Source of the DNA: a virus
DNA: 64,000 nucleotides
Virus record (IMG/VR): IMGVR_UViG_3300030104_005071
Coordinates: 1-64,000 of that record
Reading direction: 5' to 3' (one strand)
Below, piece by piece: positions 26,229-36,964 of this stretch (position 1 is its first letter; each line of letters starts with the position of its first letter). The position numbers and the translations under genes are program-made. The notes under the pieces are model-generated. The model did not search any database and was not told the origin of the DNA. It saw only the letters and a list, made by a program, of their open reading frames with translations.

Positions 26229-29200
26229 GTGGCTGAAACTGACACACCTGTAGAACCTGATCTCTCTGAAGCAACCGAGAGTATGTTGTCTTTACCGGCA
26301 GAAGGTGAAGACACTGAAATCGAAGAAGACAACATTGATTTAAAGCCATACACGTTGGCAGAAACAATTCGGACGCAGCGTGATTTAGCTTTTGCCCCTG
26401 ACATACCTAAAGAGCTACAGGGCAAATTTTTATCTGTACCTGAAATCGTAGAAGCTCATAGTCAGCGGCTCGGTATATCTAAACAAAGACTGAAGAGAGC
26501 GGCGGCGAATCAAGGTCTTGATTTGAGTGTTTTAATTACTGGAATCGGTAGTCAAGGTCGCGACGTTAATGACGTATTCAAAGAGCTAAAAGATTTGGGT
26601 ACGGTTGCTTTTGACCCACCCGAAACTCGCACCGATAAGATGAAGGAGTTTCGTCGCGCACGAATGACGGATCAACGTCAAGTCGACATTAACAAAATTG
26701 CGAACGCAAAAATCGATGCAGGAAAGGTAAAGTTTAATTTTAGTCCTGAAGAGCTTGCGGTAACTCGACCTCAAAAGACCGTTGACTTTAAGAAGATTAA
26801 AGATCTATCTAAGCGTCAGGCCGCAGTCGCAGAAATTGTGTATGACATGGGATCTGATACCGGTATGAGTCGTGATCAGATGGCGGCAATCTTAGCGAAT
26901 GGAATTGCTGAAAGCCGACTTGATCCTTTTGCGGAGTCTCCTGGTAGTGAGGATTCGCACGGTATCTGGCAGTTTAATCGCGGAGGTTCAGGTGAAGGTG
27001 TCGGGTTTACTGTAGAGCAGCTTCAAGATCCTAAGTTTCAGATGGAAAAAATCATTGCGGCCACAAAGGATCGTGATGAGCTTAAAGGATTTAGAGACAC
27101 TAACGCTGATGCAAACGAGCTTACAAAGCAGTTTATGATCCATTTTGAGAAACCTCAAAATCAATCAGAGACTAAGATCAAGCAACGCCAGTCTTATGTG
27201 GCTCAAGCACAAAGATTGCTAGATGAAGCCGAAAAGAATTCTCCGAAAGCCCAGCACATGGCTAAGGTCACAAAGGAAAAGAGCAAGCAGCTTAAGAGAA
27301 TCGTTAACGAAGGTAGTCGGGTAAAGTTTCGGGTAGGCACTGATAGAGAGGCCCCCGGCGGTGACGTTGCAAACGAGGTTGTTAAGCCTGGTTCAAAAGT
27401 CTACAAAGAGGTTGAAGACGAAGTTGAAATTCTTATCAATCCTGACAAGGCTCGTGAGAAGGGTGGTGACCCGAAACGTGCGAGGTTGATGCAGAATCTT
27501 TTGGCTAAATATCGTAGCGGTGACACATCAGACCAACTTCATAATTTGTTTGAAGAGGGCGCTTTTTACGATCTGTATTCTTCAGCGGTAAACTATGACG
27601 TAGATCTCGCAGCAAGTAAATTGGGCATCGATCCGAATGAATTTATGCTTAAAGCGAAAGATGCTCGATCGAAAGAAGGTCAAATTTGGAGGGAGATTCT
27701 ACGCAGTAACCGTGACCAGGCAGCAAAGTTTCAGACACTAAATAAGCTTGGTGTACCGGCGTTTGTGTCCTATGAGTTTATGGACCCAGACAACTGGATG
27801 GGTGAGCGTCGAACAGATTCAGACGACCCGTACTTGTCTCGTTGGTGGGACGCAACTTCGGGTAACCGTGTTGAGCTTGTGGGTTTGGACAAAGACAAAA
27901 TTCCTGTGTTTCGGGCGCAGCATCATTTAGCTTCTTTTGCGGACAAACTTGATTTGGTTTTGAGCATGGGGGCGGGAGCACTTGAGCGATCATTACGTGG
28001 ACCGGAAGACGAATCTCTCGGGGAAGCAATAAAAGAAGGTTCAATTGAAGGCATCAAAAATGCACGGAACCTGACTAAGTTTATGCTCTCGACTGAGGCG
28101 GCAAGAAGTAACGGTATTTCAGCGTTGGCTTTGGGTATGGTTGGTTTTGGTGGGGATATTCTTACACCTGACCCCACAATTGGTCTTGCAATGGTTGCGT
28201 CTTCGACTCGGAAAGCGGCTAAAAAAATTGCTCCGTTACTGAACAAAAGACACATTCCGAAAGCTTTAGATGACATGGACACCGTTGCGACGGAGATGAT
28301 CGAGTCTCAAAAGTTAATCGTACGGGCCAAAGAAGAATTTGCCGCAGGTAATATTGAGGCGGGTCAGAATCTTTTAGATCAAGCCAAAGAAGCTGCTCTT
28401 AAAGCTGAACGTGCTGAGCGTAATATTAAAAGCAAGCTTCCAAAACTTATGGAAGAAGTAGATCGTACTGACGGTGGTCTTGCTCGTGAGATTGCGAGAG
28501 ATACCCCAATTATTAAGGGTGGCAAAGAGTCTGATCAAGCTGCGAAAGAAATAGGGTTCTCTGACTTCGGTGTACGTAGAGATTTCGTTCATCCATCCTA
28601 TAATCGAATCGAGGCTCGCGGCGGCGGTGATTCCCAGATTGTCAGACGTTCTGAATTCTTTGATGTCAGCACAAAAATTGACAATCTTAAGGATCTTGCG
28701 ACACGGATAGAGGCAGGTGATGTGGGTAAAGCCTACACACCAGAAGTGCTTTCCGAGGCTCTTACACCGCTACAAAATACTTTTGCGACTATTCTTGCGG
28801 GTAGGGGTTTTTCAAAAGCCAAGAGCGCCAAGACACAATCACCTGAAGTTACGGACTCATTAATTAGTTTCTTCGACTTTTTAGGTAGCACTCGAACGGC
28901 TGAAATGATGGTTGAGGAACCTGAAAAGTTTCGGGCGACGGCTATGGATATGTTCAACCGAATTCCAACGCTGCCACGCAAAACCGAAATCTTTGGTGAT
29001 CTCGAAGGTGACATTACAAAGGCTCTCGACAAAGCAGCAAAAATTGCAGCGCGTTCAGACAAGGCTACCGAAGCTGCTGATTTATCGAAGACGCTAGTCG
29101 ATGTTACGGATGGTGTTGCCGGAATTGCAGAGTCTCGTGGCGCATCTCACGCCCTTGTTCGTGGCGCTATTGCCGGGGAACAAGGTGTCAAGATCAAACC

Positions 29201-32200
29201 TTCTATCCCTGACGTTGCAAGCCGCTACGACGAAATCGGCAACGACAAGATCTCCTTCACAGCCCTGGACTTCCGCAACGAGCTTGAGACTGCATTCCCC
29301 GCCCTCCGAGGCGACTCCGCAATGCACATTGCCCGCTACCTCGATGCTCGCTTAAAAGCCATCCACCGCGAAACAAACGAACCCGTTGAAATTATCTTCG
29401 AGACCCGCGAATTCAAAGACATCATCCCTAACCTCAAACGTAAGCAGTTGGCAGAAACCGGTGAAGAAGCTGCTGATGTACAGTTTTCGAAAGTGCTTGA
29501 TAGTGAAGGTCGAGACTACGGGTTTGAAAACATAACCACAAAAGAAATTCGAGATCTTATTGATGACTCTACGGATCTAGGTGCTGGTTTAGGCTTTAAG
29601 GTTGAAGATGGTGTCCTTTCAATTCGTGAAGTTGCCTTACCTGAAAATCTTCAGGGTAAAGGTATTGCGACAAAACTATACAAAGCTGCATTGCGCCGAG
29701 CAAAAGAAGCAGGCTTAAGTTTTACGAGTGATCAGAATCCAACCCCTGAAGTAGCTAAGATCTATGAACGTTTGATGGAAGAAGGCATACCTATTGAGGT
29801 AAAGACTGTTCGTGAGAGCGGTCGATTCGTTACCCGGTATACAATCTCAAGCGACAAACTGTCAAAAGTATCCGACGACTTACTTGAGTTTGTTGACGAA
29901 GCTAAGCAATTAGAAAATTACAAAAATCTTTGGTTACCTGATTTTGTCGAGGACGGACAAAAAACTGTTCGTGCCATGGAAGAGGCAACTAACGTCGAAG
30001 ACTTTATGCTCGAGATTAATCGGATATCTCGACATGAGCTTAACCAAGATCAGATGAGCGCCGTCACTAAGTGGTTATCTTCGAAGGGTATTAAAGTTGG
30101 GTTTCGCGGCTCACGTTTTGTTGCCGATGATCCTGCTGCGATACAGCAAGCAGAGGAAACTTTTGCTCGGGCGTTCGCTGAATATGTTGATGGTCAACCA
30201 CCACCAACAGAAAAGATCGAATCTGCTTTTGAGCGCGTGAAAGGTGCGTTGGTAGATCGATTTGCGTCAGCTAAGAATGCATCTGTTGACGGTGCTAAGT
30301 TTAATCCATCTGCTGAGATTGAAAAAGTTTTTGGTGACATGCTTGCAAATCAGCCTGCAAATTCTAAAAACGCACCAAAGATTTTTAGTATCATTAAGCG
30401 TGCTTTGATTGATGACTTACCGACAAACACGACACAAGAGTTTTTGGTTAGCATTGCAAAAGAGACAGACCGTATGGGTAATCCCATATCGGTAAAAGAA
30501 TTAAAGCAACGAATGGTACAGCTAGTTGAGCAATATAAAAAAGCTGACCCGTTAGACAGAAAAGATATTCGAATCGAGCTTCCTGCACCTGTGTCTCTTG
30601 GCGGCTTATTGTCTCCCACAGGACCAAAACAATCGTTTACTCTGGAAGAATTTAGTCGGGGAGCACTAAACTACGCTCAACGTAAACGGTTAATCGATAA
30701 TCCTGGGACGCGAAAGATTGCGTTAGAGAGTGATGTCTCTCCAATTAGAGAGCTTCAACCCACACAAATTATCGATCAGTATTTAAGTCAGTCTAACGTT
30801 GTAAAGAGGTTTATTGGCCGTACTTATTTAGGGTTTGACGCTCTCGAGGACATGCGGGATTTACCCCCAAAAGTCCGAGAAGCTATTATGGCCGGTACTC
30901 GTATGACACAGCAATCTATCGGTGATGCTGTTTCGCTGGTCTCTGATGGCGATTATTCTATGCTGCTACGGTACTTGACTGGTGATCCTACAGTTAAGCT
31001 GAGAACCGGTCGACAAGTATTCAGCGCGGGCCATGACTCTGTTTCTGATGGTTTCGAATCTTTCCGATCATACATTGAGAGTTTTGCTCTCGAAGACGCC
31101 ATGGGCTACAATCGTTTGGTTGAATATTTTGAGACGGGTAAAATTGGAAAGAAATCAGCAACCCAGTTTCCAGATGAAGTAGCGAAAGCAGCGAAGACAC
31201 TTATTCTTAATTCAAAAGGAAACAGGCTACTTAAAGATATATTTGGCTCACTTAAACCTGGTCATGTGATTGAAAGTGATTCAAACACGATTCGCCCTGA
31301 GCATTTAGAGATCATCGAGAACCTTTTTTACCACACGGGTAAAAGTCGACGGAAAAATGCTCAAGATGTTTTGACCCTATTCAGAGGTAGTTCGCGGCAG
31401 CAATTTGATTCGCTCTATAAAATGCTCGATGAAATGTATCCGATGAAGACGGCGAAGGATCATCCTGTGGCTAATCGTGTAGCTGTTTTATTCTCGGCTC
31501 ATGGTGCCGCGATGAAAGCTCGTAAGGAATGGGTTGATTTGGGTATTGCTGTTGACGCCAAAACAGCGGCTGATTTTAAGAAGTGGATTATTGGTGAGGG
31601 TTTAGACACGGACGCGGAAGCCGCGAAAGTAAAGCAAGCGTTTCAAGTTTTTGGTTACAACCCCAGGTTTATGGAAGCTCTGGAGTTAGACGGCTTTGGT
31701 GACGTTTGGGTTCCCGCAGCAGCCCGCAGAAAATTAGCTTTGGCTTTAGAGCAAGCAACTGATCCAACGATAAAATTAGATTTCGGTATGTTGGAGACAA
31801 TTGGTCAAGGTTTACGGGAGGCGAATATGAGTGCTGCTGCTGCGGCGTTTACTTTCCGTTACCTCAAGACGAAGATGGTTCGCGGTCATTTCTTGTTGAA
31901 GTCTCGGTATTTCTGGATGAACACAATGGATCACTTCAATCAGATGAGCCAGATTGTTGGTTTTAGACCTGCATTTATCTCATCTGTGAGATTAGTTCCT
32001 CAGTCGCTTGTGACAAACCCTTGGGTTCAGACAGCGTTGGTAGGTATTCAGAAAGCAGGCAAGGACGATGTAGGTGAGGTGATGCGGGGTGCGTTGTCTG
32101 CTGCTGGTGATGAAGGCGCTCGGTGGGCTTCAGCGTTGATGCGGGCATCTAAGTGGAACGGTTCTCTTGATGCGATGATGGAAGGTAGGGATGGTTTCGT

Positions 32201-33983
32201 GCTCGCAGGCGGTGTTCCTTATGCCTACAAGGATCTAAAGCGTATTGGCGTTGAAGAAGGTTTGGCTGCTTCGTTCCAGACAACGGAGTTGGGTACAAAG
32301 ATTCGACGAGTGGGCCAAATGTTTTTGAACAATTATGAGAAAAAAACAGGTCTGCGTCAATTGCTCGGGTACGCAGGCGCGGACATACCTCGCTGGTTCG
32401 CAAAGATGGCTGAAGATCTCGCTGAAGGTTGGAGTGAGCGCGAGCGTTTTGGTGCAATGCTTACGTTAGTCGAGATGGGTGTTGAGCCTCGGAAGGCTGC
32501 ACGCTTAGCAATTGACGCCCTATACGACTACGCAGGGTCGATGTCGAAGTTTGATCGGAATATGTTGGTTCAAATCTTCTTCCCGTTTTGGGCGTTCCAG
32601 AAAAACGCAAACCGTCAACTTGTTGATGTGTTGTTCAGTCCTCGAGGCGCGTACCGTTTGGGTGTCTTGCGTCGGTCGTACGAAAGACAGGGTGAGTTTT
32701 TCTCCGAGATGATGTACGAAGGCATGGTTGATCCGTTGGGCATCAACGTTGACATGATGGATGACAATGAGCTTGAAGCGTATGACGCTTTGAAAACTTC
32801 GTTAGAAGATTACTATGGTGTTCCGATTGCTCAGTTACCGGAAAATCTAAGGCGTTCGATTCGTATGGCTGTCACGGGTAGGTCTAGCGTATACGAGAAT
32901 GGCAAGCTTTATAAGATGGACGACGAGGCAAGGCGTGTTCAAGAATTGTCTTACGCTGACCCGAAAACGGGAAAAGTCATACCGCGATTCTACAAAGGAA
33001 GATATCCACGTTCGTTTGTTGAAAAGCCTTCACCCGCGACAATGCCTAAGTGGACAGGATCTCGTGATGCAGGGCTAATTCCCTACGCCGTAAATGAGCA
33101 GAACAAAATTTGGAACGACTTAATGAATGCGACCGATGGAACTAGTCGGACGTACACCGCAGTTATGTTTCCTGAGCAGAGCTACAAAGCTGCGGGTAAT
33201 TTCTTTATGTACCTAACAGCTACGTATTTTCATCTGGGTCGAGAGATTGCCACGAAAGTCGGACCCGAATATTTTATGGACCCAATTGATGAGGGTAGCG
33301 AGACTTACTCATGGTCGTACCCAATGATGGAGCTTTTGCGGCCTGAGAGTGCGCTTTTTGTTTCTGACGCAGCGGGGGCTACAGGACTCGATAAGAATCC
33401 GATGCCTTATCAATTAGCCCCAACCGCAGCTAACTTTTTGCGTCGGTTGGATTGGGAAATTTTACCCGTAGACGCAAAAGAAGATCCATTTAAGATGCGG
33501 TTAAGTCACAGTGAGTTTAAGCGTCGGATGGCTGCTGGCGACATTGAAGCAATTCCTGAAGACCCGTACCTCAATGGTGAGACTTTACTACCTCAAAATA
33601 ACTACTACCTACCAGGCGGTGTAGCAGCCTTTACAATGCAGCAATTGGTTCCAGGATTTGATCAAGTAAATACTATTCTTAAACAAATGGAAATGTCGCA
33701 GCCAGAAGAGCTTTCAGGTCTTCGTGGAGAGCTTCAAAGAGTCCTCCGAGTTTATGGTGTATTAGATACTCGAGATTTCTCACCGGAGAAAGTCGCTCGG
33801 AGTGGTGGTTATCAGAAGCTAGACGAAACTCGTGACCAGCAATTGTTAGAGATTAAAAAGAAACAAAACTTAAAGTATTTGAACCTTGATGATTTTGCGC
33901 GGCAGGAAGATGCTCGGGCGAAAGAAACTTTAGAGCGTTTGAAAAAACAAGATCCAGGTGACATGGAGATCGACCTGGAGTAA
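26229..33983 (+). CDS. Giant internal virion protein with lytic transglycosylase-like and GNAT-like domains
   Basis: 2584 residues from GTG; a TTG six codons upstream is an alternative, but GGAG at 26213 favours GTG even though spaced 12 nt. About residues 195-330 form a lysozyme-like fold with ANGIAESRLDPFA (likely catalytic E228) and DSHGIWQFN, typical of virion transglycosylases that open the cell wall during DNA entry (T7 gp16 carries one at its N-terminus). About 1120-1190 match a GNAT acetyltransferase core (REVALPENLQGKGIATKLYK, with the Q-G-K-G-I-A acetyl-CoA loop near 1142). Near 2095-2125, ALYDYAGSMSKFDRN then FPFWAFQKN is a motif I associate with giant phage ejection proteins. Part of the gene (29.2-29.44 kb) has different codon use. 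Confidence 0.8.
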   Translation: MAETDTPVEPDLSEATESMLSLPAEGEDTEIEEDNIDLKPYTLAETIRTQRDLAFAPDIPKELQGKFLSVPEIVEAHSQRLGISKQRLKRAAANQGLDLSVLITGIGSQGRDVNDVFKELKDLGTVAFDPPETRTDKMKEFRRARMTDQRQVDINKIANAKIDAGKVKFNFSPEELAVTRPQKTVDFKKIKDLSKRQAAVAEIVYDMGSDTGMSRDQMAAILANGIAESRLDPFAESPGSEDSHGIWQFNRGGSGEGVGFTVEQLQDPKFQMEKIIAATKDRDELKGFRDTNADANELTKQFMIHFEKPQNQSETKIKQRQSYVAQAQRLLDEAEKNSPKAQHMAKVTKEKSKQLKRIVNEGSRVKFRVGTDREAPGGDVANEVVKPGSKVYKEVEDEVEILINPDKAREKGGDPKRARLMQNLLAKYRSGDTSDQLHNLFEEGAFYDLYSSAVNYDVDLAASKLGIDPNEFMLKAKDARSKEGQIWREILRSNRDQAAKFQTLNKLGVPAFVSYEFMDPDNWMGERRTDSDDPYLSRWWDATSGNRVELVGLDKDKIPVFRAQHHLASFADKLDLVLSMGAGALERSLRGPEDESLGEAIKEGSIEGIKNARNLTKFMLSTEAARSNGISALALGMVGFGGDILTPDPTIGLAMVASSTRKAAKKIAPLLNKRHIPKALDDMDTVATEMIESQKLIVRAKEEFAAGNIEAGQNLLDQAKEAALKAERAERNIKSKLPKLMEEVDRTDGGLAREIARDTPIIKGGKESDQAAKEIGFSDFGVRRDFVHPSYNRIEARGGGDSQIVRRSEFFDVSTKIDNLKDLATRIEAGDVGKAYTPEVLSEALTPLQNTFATILAGRGFSKAKSAKTQSPEVTDSLISFFDFLGSTRTAEMMVEEPEKFRATAMDMFNRIPTLPRKTEIFGDLEGDITKALDKAAKIAARSDKATEAADLSKTLVDVTDGVAGIAESRGASHALVRGAIAGEQGVKIKPSIPDVASRYDEIGNDKISFTALDFRNELETAFPALRGDSAMHIARYLDARLKAIHRETNEPVEIIFETREFKDIIPNLKRKQLAETGEEAADVQFSKVLDSEGRDYGFENITTKEIRDLIDDSTDLGAGLGFKVEDGVLSIREVALPENLQGKGIATKLYKAALRRAKEAGLSFTSDQNPTPEVAKIYERLMEEGIPIEVKTVRESGRFVTRYTISSDKLSKVSDDLLEFVDEAKQLENYKNLWLPDFVEDGQKTVRAMEEATNVEDFMLEINRISRHELNQDQMSAVTKWLSSKGIKVGFRGSRFVADDPAAIQQAEETFARAFAEYVDGQPPPTEKIESAFERVKGALVDRFASAKNASVDGAKFNPSAEIEKVFGDMLANQPANSKNAPKIFSIIKRALIDDLPTNTTQEFLVSIAKETDRMGNPISVKELKQRMVQLVEQYKKADPLDRKDIRIELPAPVSLGGLLSPTGPKQSFTLEEFSRGALNYAQRKRLIDNPGTRKIALESDVSPIRELQPTQIIDQYLSQSNVVKRFIGRTYLGFDALEDMRDLPPKVREAIMAGTRMTQQSIGDAVSLVSDGDYSMLLRYLTGDPTVKLRTGRQVFSAGHDSVSDGFESFRSYIESFALEDAMGYNRLVEYFETGKIGKKSATQFPDEVAKAAKTLILNSKGNRLLKDIFGSLKPGHVIESDSNTIRPEHLEIIENLFYHTGKSRRKNAQDVLTLFRGSSRQQFDSLYKMLDEMYPMKTAKDHPVANRVAVLFSAHGAAMKARKEWVDLGIAVDAKTAADFKKWIIGEGLDTDAEAAKVKQAFQVFGYNPRFMEALELDGFGDVWVPAAARRKLALALEQATDPTIKLDFGMLETIGQGLREANMSAAAAAFTFRYLKTKMVRGHFLLKSRYFWMNTMDHFNQMSQIVGFRPAFISSVRLVPQSLVTNPWVQTALVGIQKAGKDDVGEVMRGALSAAGDEGARWASALMRASKWNGSLDAMMEGRDGFVLAGGVPYAYKDLKRIGVEEGLAASFQTTELGTKIRRVGQMFLNNYEKKTGLRQLLGYAGADIPRWFAKMAEDLAEGWSERERFGAMLTLVEMGVEPRKAARLAIDALYDYAGSMSKFDRNMLVQIFFPFWAFQKNANRQLVDVLFSPRGAYRLGVLRRSYERQGEFFSEMMYEGMVDPLGINVDMMDDNELEAYDALKTSLEDYYGVPIAQLPENLRRSIRMAVTGRSSVYENGKLYKMDDEARRVQELSYADPKTGKVIPRFYKGRYPRSFVEKPSPATMPKWTGSRDAGLIPYAVNEQNKIWNDLMNATDGTSRTYTAVMFPEQSYKAAGNFFMYLTATYFHLGREIATKVGPEYFMDPIDEGSETYSWSYPMMELLRPESALFVSDAAGATGLDKNPMPYQLAPTAANFLRRLDWEILPVDAKEDPFKMRLSHSEFKRRMAAGDIEAIPEDPYLNGETLLPQNNYYLPGGVAAFTMQQLVPGFDQVNTILKQMEMSQPEELSGLRGELQRVLRVYGVLDTRDFSPEKVARSGGYQKLDETRDQQLLEIKKKQNLKYLNLDDFARQEDARAKETLERLKKQDPGDMEIDLE

Positions 33984-33997
33984 AAAAGTGTTACAAT
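33970..33997 (+). promoter_or_regulatory. Promoter for fibre and lysis genes
   Basis: TCGACC, a 16-bp spacer and TACAAT with an extended TGT just before it lie at the end of the giant gene, 29 nt ahead of the next start codon. Good match to a sigma70 extended -10 promoter. It would drive the receptor-binding and lysis genes apart from the long upstream transcript. Confidence 0.55.
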
Positions 33998-34025
33998 GGA
34001 CGCAGCTTTGCGCCAGGAGCTATAG

Positions 34026-34457
34026 ATGATTAAGCAATTTACGAAGTACGGGTATTCGTACAGTCACAATGACACGATAACTACCACGTACAATAATACA
34101 GGTTTTGCAATTACTTCTGATGCGACTAACTCTCCATCAGCGGCATCTTTTCCGAACGATTGTTATATTGATTCTATCGAGCTTGAAGGTTCTGGAGTCG
34201 CCGCAGGAGAAAATGTAACCCTTTATCTCGCACGAGATTCTGCTGGAGCCGTACCAATCACAACGGATGCACTTCCAGGTGCAACGCAAGCGCCTACACT
34301 TCGGACTGGTAGTACTGGCGGCTATTCTTTTGCTGTGGGCAAGGATTACCACTTCGACTCAAGTGTGACAAACAGCACTTCGGGCACGCTGTATTTGTTT
34401 GCCAAAACGGCGGCAGGTGCCATAACGGCCAACATTAGAGTCAACTGGAGGTCGTAA
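34026..34457 (+). CDS. Small beta-rich virion protein
   Basis: 143 residues, Ser/Thr/Gly-rich, alternating beta pattern (YIDSIELEGSGVAAGENVTL, TSGTLYLFAKTAAGAITANI). The fold type resembles the four small proteins encoded at 38.1-39.8 kb, though sequence similarity is slight. It directly precedes the fibre gene with a TAATG overlap, so it may be an adaptor or head domain of the fibre. Confidence 0.6.
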   Translation: MIKQFTKYGYSYSHNDTITTTYNNTGFAITSDATNSPSAASFPNDCYIDSIELEGSGVAAGENVTLYLARDSAGAVPITTDALPGATQAPTLRTGSTGGYSFAVGKDYHFDSSVTNSTSGTLYLFAKTAAGAITANIRVNWRS

Positions 34458-36964
34458 TGGGTAGTAGCTCAAGCACGGTAGGAAATGTTTTTGATGCATC
34501 CGTTCAGGCTGACGCCGATGGAAAAGTCACAATTGAGGGTGACTTAGACGTAAAGGGAACTACAACCAGTATTGAAACGGTAAACCTTAAGGTAGAAGAT
34601 AAGCTGATTGAGCTTGGTAGCGGCGTTACCGGTTCACCAAGCGGTGACGGTGGCATTATTCTTGAACGTGGAAGCTCTGCGAACGCATCTTTGATCTGGG
34701 ACGAAACTGCTGACCGATGGGTTGTCTCAACCACCACCGCCACAGGTTCCAGTAGCGGTGACCTAACCCTTACTGATGCTGCCTTACAAGCTGCGGCTAT
34801 TGTCGCCTCCGGTGATATCTCCACTACCGGCGATATTATTCTCGACGATGGTGGATCGCTAAAAGAGGCTGGAGGCACCGAAGCGTTCACATTTGACGGG
34901 TCGGGTAACGTAACCAAGATTGGTGTTGACACCCAAACTCCCGGTCACTTTCTCAAGTGGAACGGTTCGAAGTGGCTCGCGTCGGCAGTTACCGGACAAG
35001 TTGCAGGTTCCGTTGCGGCAGACGACATCAGCACGGGCGATGCCGCAGTTACTATCGCAACCAGCGCGGGTAACATTACGATTGATGCTCAAGGCAATGA
35101 CACCGATATTATCTTTAAGGGTACGGACAACAATCAAGACACTACGTTTTTGACACTGGACGGCTCCGAAGCAGGTAAAGCTACTTTCAACGCAGAAGTT
35201 GTTGCCCCTTCTCTTGACATCAGTGGTGATGTTGACGTTGACGGGACACTCGAAGCCGATGCAATCACGGTGGGTGACGTTGCTCTCAACACTGTCATTG
35301 CTGGCGTCACAGTTACGAATGCGACGAACGCTACCAACGTTGCCGTCACGGATGAGTCTTCCGACACGACATGCTTTCCATTGTTTGCTACGGGCGCTAC
35401 GGGTAATCAAGCGCCTAAAAGTGGTAGCAACTTAACGTTCAACTCATCAAACGGTACGCTCGGCGCAACAGAGTTTTCGGGTGGTGGCTCGGCCATCACG
35501 GGGCTCGACGGCTCAAACATTGGATCTGGAACAGTCAACGCTGCGCGAATGGCTGCGGCTCAAACTGCGATTACATCGATCTCAAACAGCAGCCTTGTGG
35601 TTGGTCATGGCTCATCGCACGCAAACATCGATTTCAATACGGACAATGAGATCAACTTTGATATTGATGGTACGGCCCAGATTGTTCTCAAAGATGGTGT
35701 TCTTGAGCCTGTAACAGATGCCGATGTCGATCTTGGTTCATCTGCCAAGCAGTTTAAGGACGGTTTCTTTCACGGCACTTTGGAAGCAGATGCGATTGAG
35801 GTTAACGGTACGGCGCTTGCTACAGTCATTGCCGGAACAACAGTTACGAACGCAACCAATTCGGCTCATGTGCTTGTCACAGACAATGAAAGTACGAATG
35901 AAGAAAACCTGATTACGTTTGTTGAGGGTGCCACTTCAAGTACTGGTAACGTTGGCTTGGAGATGGACGGTCACCTGACCTACAATCCGAGCAGCGGTAC
36001 AGTCACGGCTACGGTCTTCAAGGGTAACATCGATGCCGTCGACGGAGACTTCGATGGCACACTTGAGGCTGACGCGATCACTGTGGGTGGCACCAACCTA
36101 CTGACCGGGGGAGTCGTCACCTCTCTTGGAACCATTACTCAAGACACGGTGACGTTTACATCGTCGGCCCAACTTGACCCACTGGTAATCATTCAGAACA
36201 CCGCAAATGATGCAGATGCTCCACGTCTTCGGTTTGTGAAAGATAAGGGTGCTGCTGGTGCCGATGCAGATGGTTGCGGTGAGATTGAGTTTTACGGTGA
36301 CGATGACCAACAACACAACATTATGTTTGCAAAGATTCGTGCAGAGGTAGCTGACGCATCAAATGATGCGGAAGGTGGACGCCTGATGCTTGGTGTTGCT
36401 ACCGAAGATGGCGAGTTTCAGAACGGACTCGTAATCGAAGACGGTAGCGAAGAGGATGAGATTGATGTCATCATCGGTAACGGAATCAACTCAGTAGTTA
36501 CCGCAAACGGATACTCAAAAGCACTAAACGGTTTTCTTGTGCCAGAGCAAAGGTCTGTACACATTGAAACACCGATGCTGGCTACAGCCGATCACACAGC
36601 AACAGGCATCACAACATTGATGACCGCGAGCGAAAACATTGCTCAAGGTGATTTGGTTTACGTGTCGGGTAATGGAACGATTGGTAAAGCGGACGCAAAC
36701 CTTATTGCTAAGGTGCCCGCGATTGGGTTGGCCGTGGCAGCTATCAATCAAAACGCTGCTGGAGCCGTGCTGCTTCGCGGAATGTGGCGCGATGACTCTT
36801 ACAATTTTACCGCTGGTAACCGCTTATTTCTTCACACAGACGGGACTGTGACGGCGACTGCCCCAAGCGGAAACAATGATGTCGCCCAAGCTGTGGGTGT
36901 AGCCCTTAGCGATGACGTTATCTACTTCAGCCCTGATATGACTCTGGTGGAGATTACTGCTTAA
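34457..36964 (+). CDS. Tail fibre-like protein with repeated modules
   Basis: 835 residues, almost entirely Asp/Gly/Thr/Asn/Ala-rich beta structure. The phrase GTLEADAI(T/E)V recurs near residues 260, 435 and 535, each time followed by a TVIAG(V/T)TVTNATN-type stretch or a variant; this is the repeat pattern of trimeric phage fibres. The N-terminus (TVGNVFDASVQADADGKVTI, then GDLDVKGTTTSIETVNLKVE) resembles the start of many marine phage fibres. It likely mediates host attachment. One-base overlaps (TAATG) join it to both neighbours. Confidence 0.75.
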   Translation: MGSSSSTVGNVFDASVQADADGKVTIEGDLDVKGTTTSIETVNLKVEDKLIELGSGVTGSPSGDGGIILERGSSANASLIWDETADRWVVSTTTATGSSSGDLTLTDAALQAAAIVASGDISTTGDIILDDGGSLKEAGGTEAFTFDGSGNVTKIGVDTQTPGHFLKWNGSKWLASAVTGQVAGSVAADDISTGDAAVTIATSAGNITIDAQGNDTDIIFKGTDNNQDTTFLTLDGSEAGKATFNAEVVAPSLDISGDVDVDGTLEADAITVGDVALNTVIAGVTVTNATNATNVAVTDESSDTTCFPLFATGATGNQAPKSGSNLTFNSSNGTLGATEFSGGGSAITGLDGSNIGSGTVNAARMAAAQTAITSISNSSLVVGHGSSHANIDFNTDNEINFDIDGTAQIVLKDGVLEPVTDADVDLGSSAKQFKDGFFHGTLEADAIEVNGTALATVIAGTTVTNATNSAHVLVTDNESTNEENLITFVEGATSSTGNVGLEMDGHLTYNPSSGTVTATVFKGNIDAVDGDFDGTLEADAITVGGTNLLTGGVVTSLGTITQDTVTFTSSAQLDPLVIIQNTANDADAPRLRFVKDKGAAGADADGCGEIEFYGDDDQQHNIMFAKIRAEVADASNDAEGGRLMLGVATEDGEFQNGLVIEDGSEEDEIDVIIGNGINSVVTANGYSKALNGFLVPEQRSVHIETPMLATADHTATGITTLMTASENIAQGDLVYVSGNGTIGKADANLIAKVPAIGLAVAAINQNAAGAVLLRGMWRDDSYNFTAGNRLFLHTDGTVTATAPSGNNDVAQAVGVALSDDVIYFSPDMTLVEITA

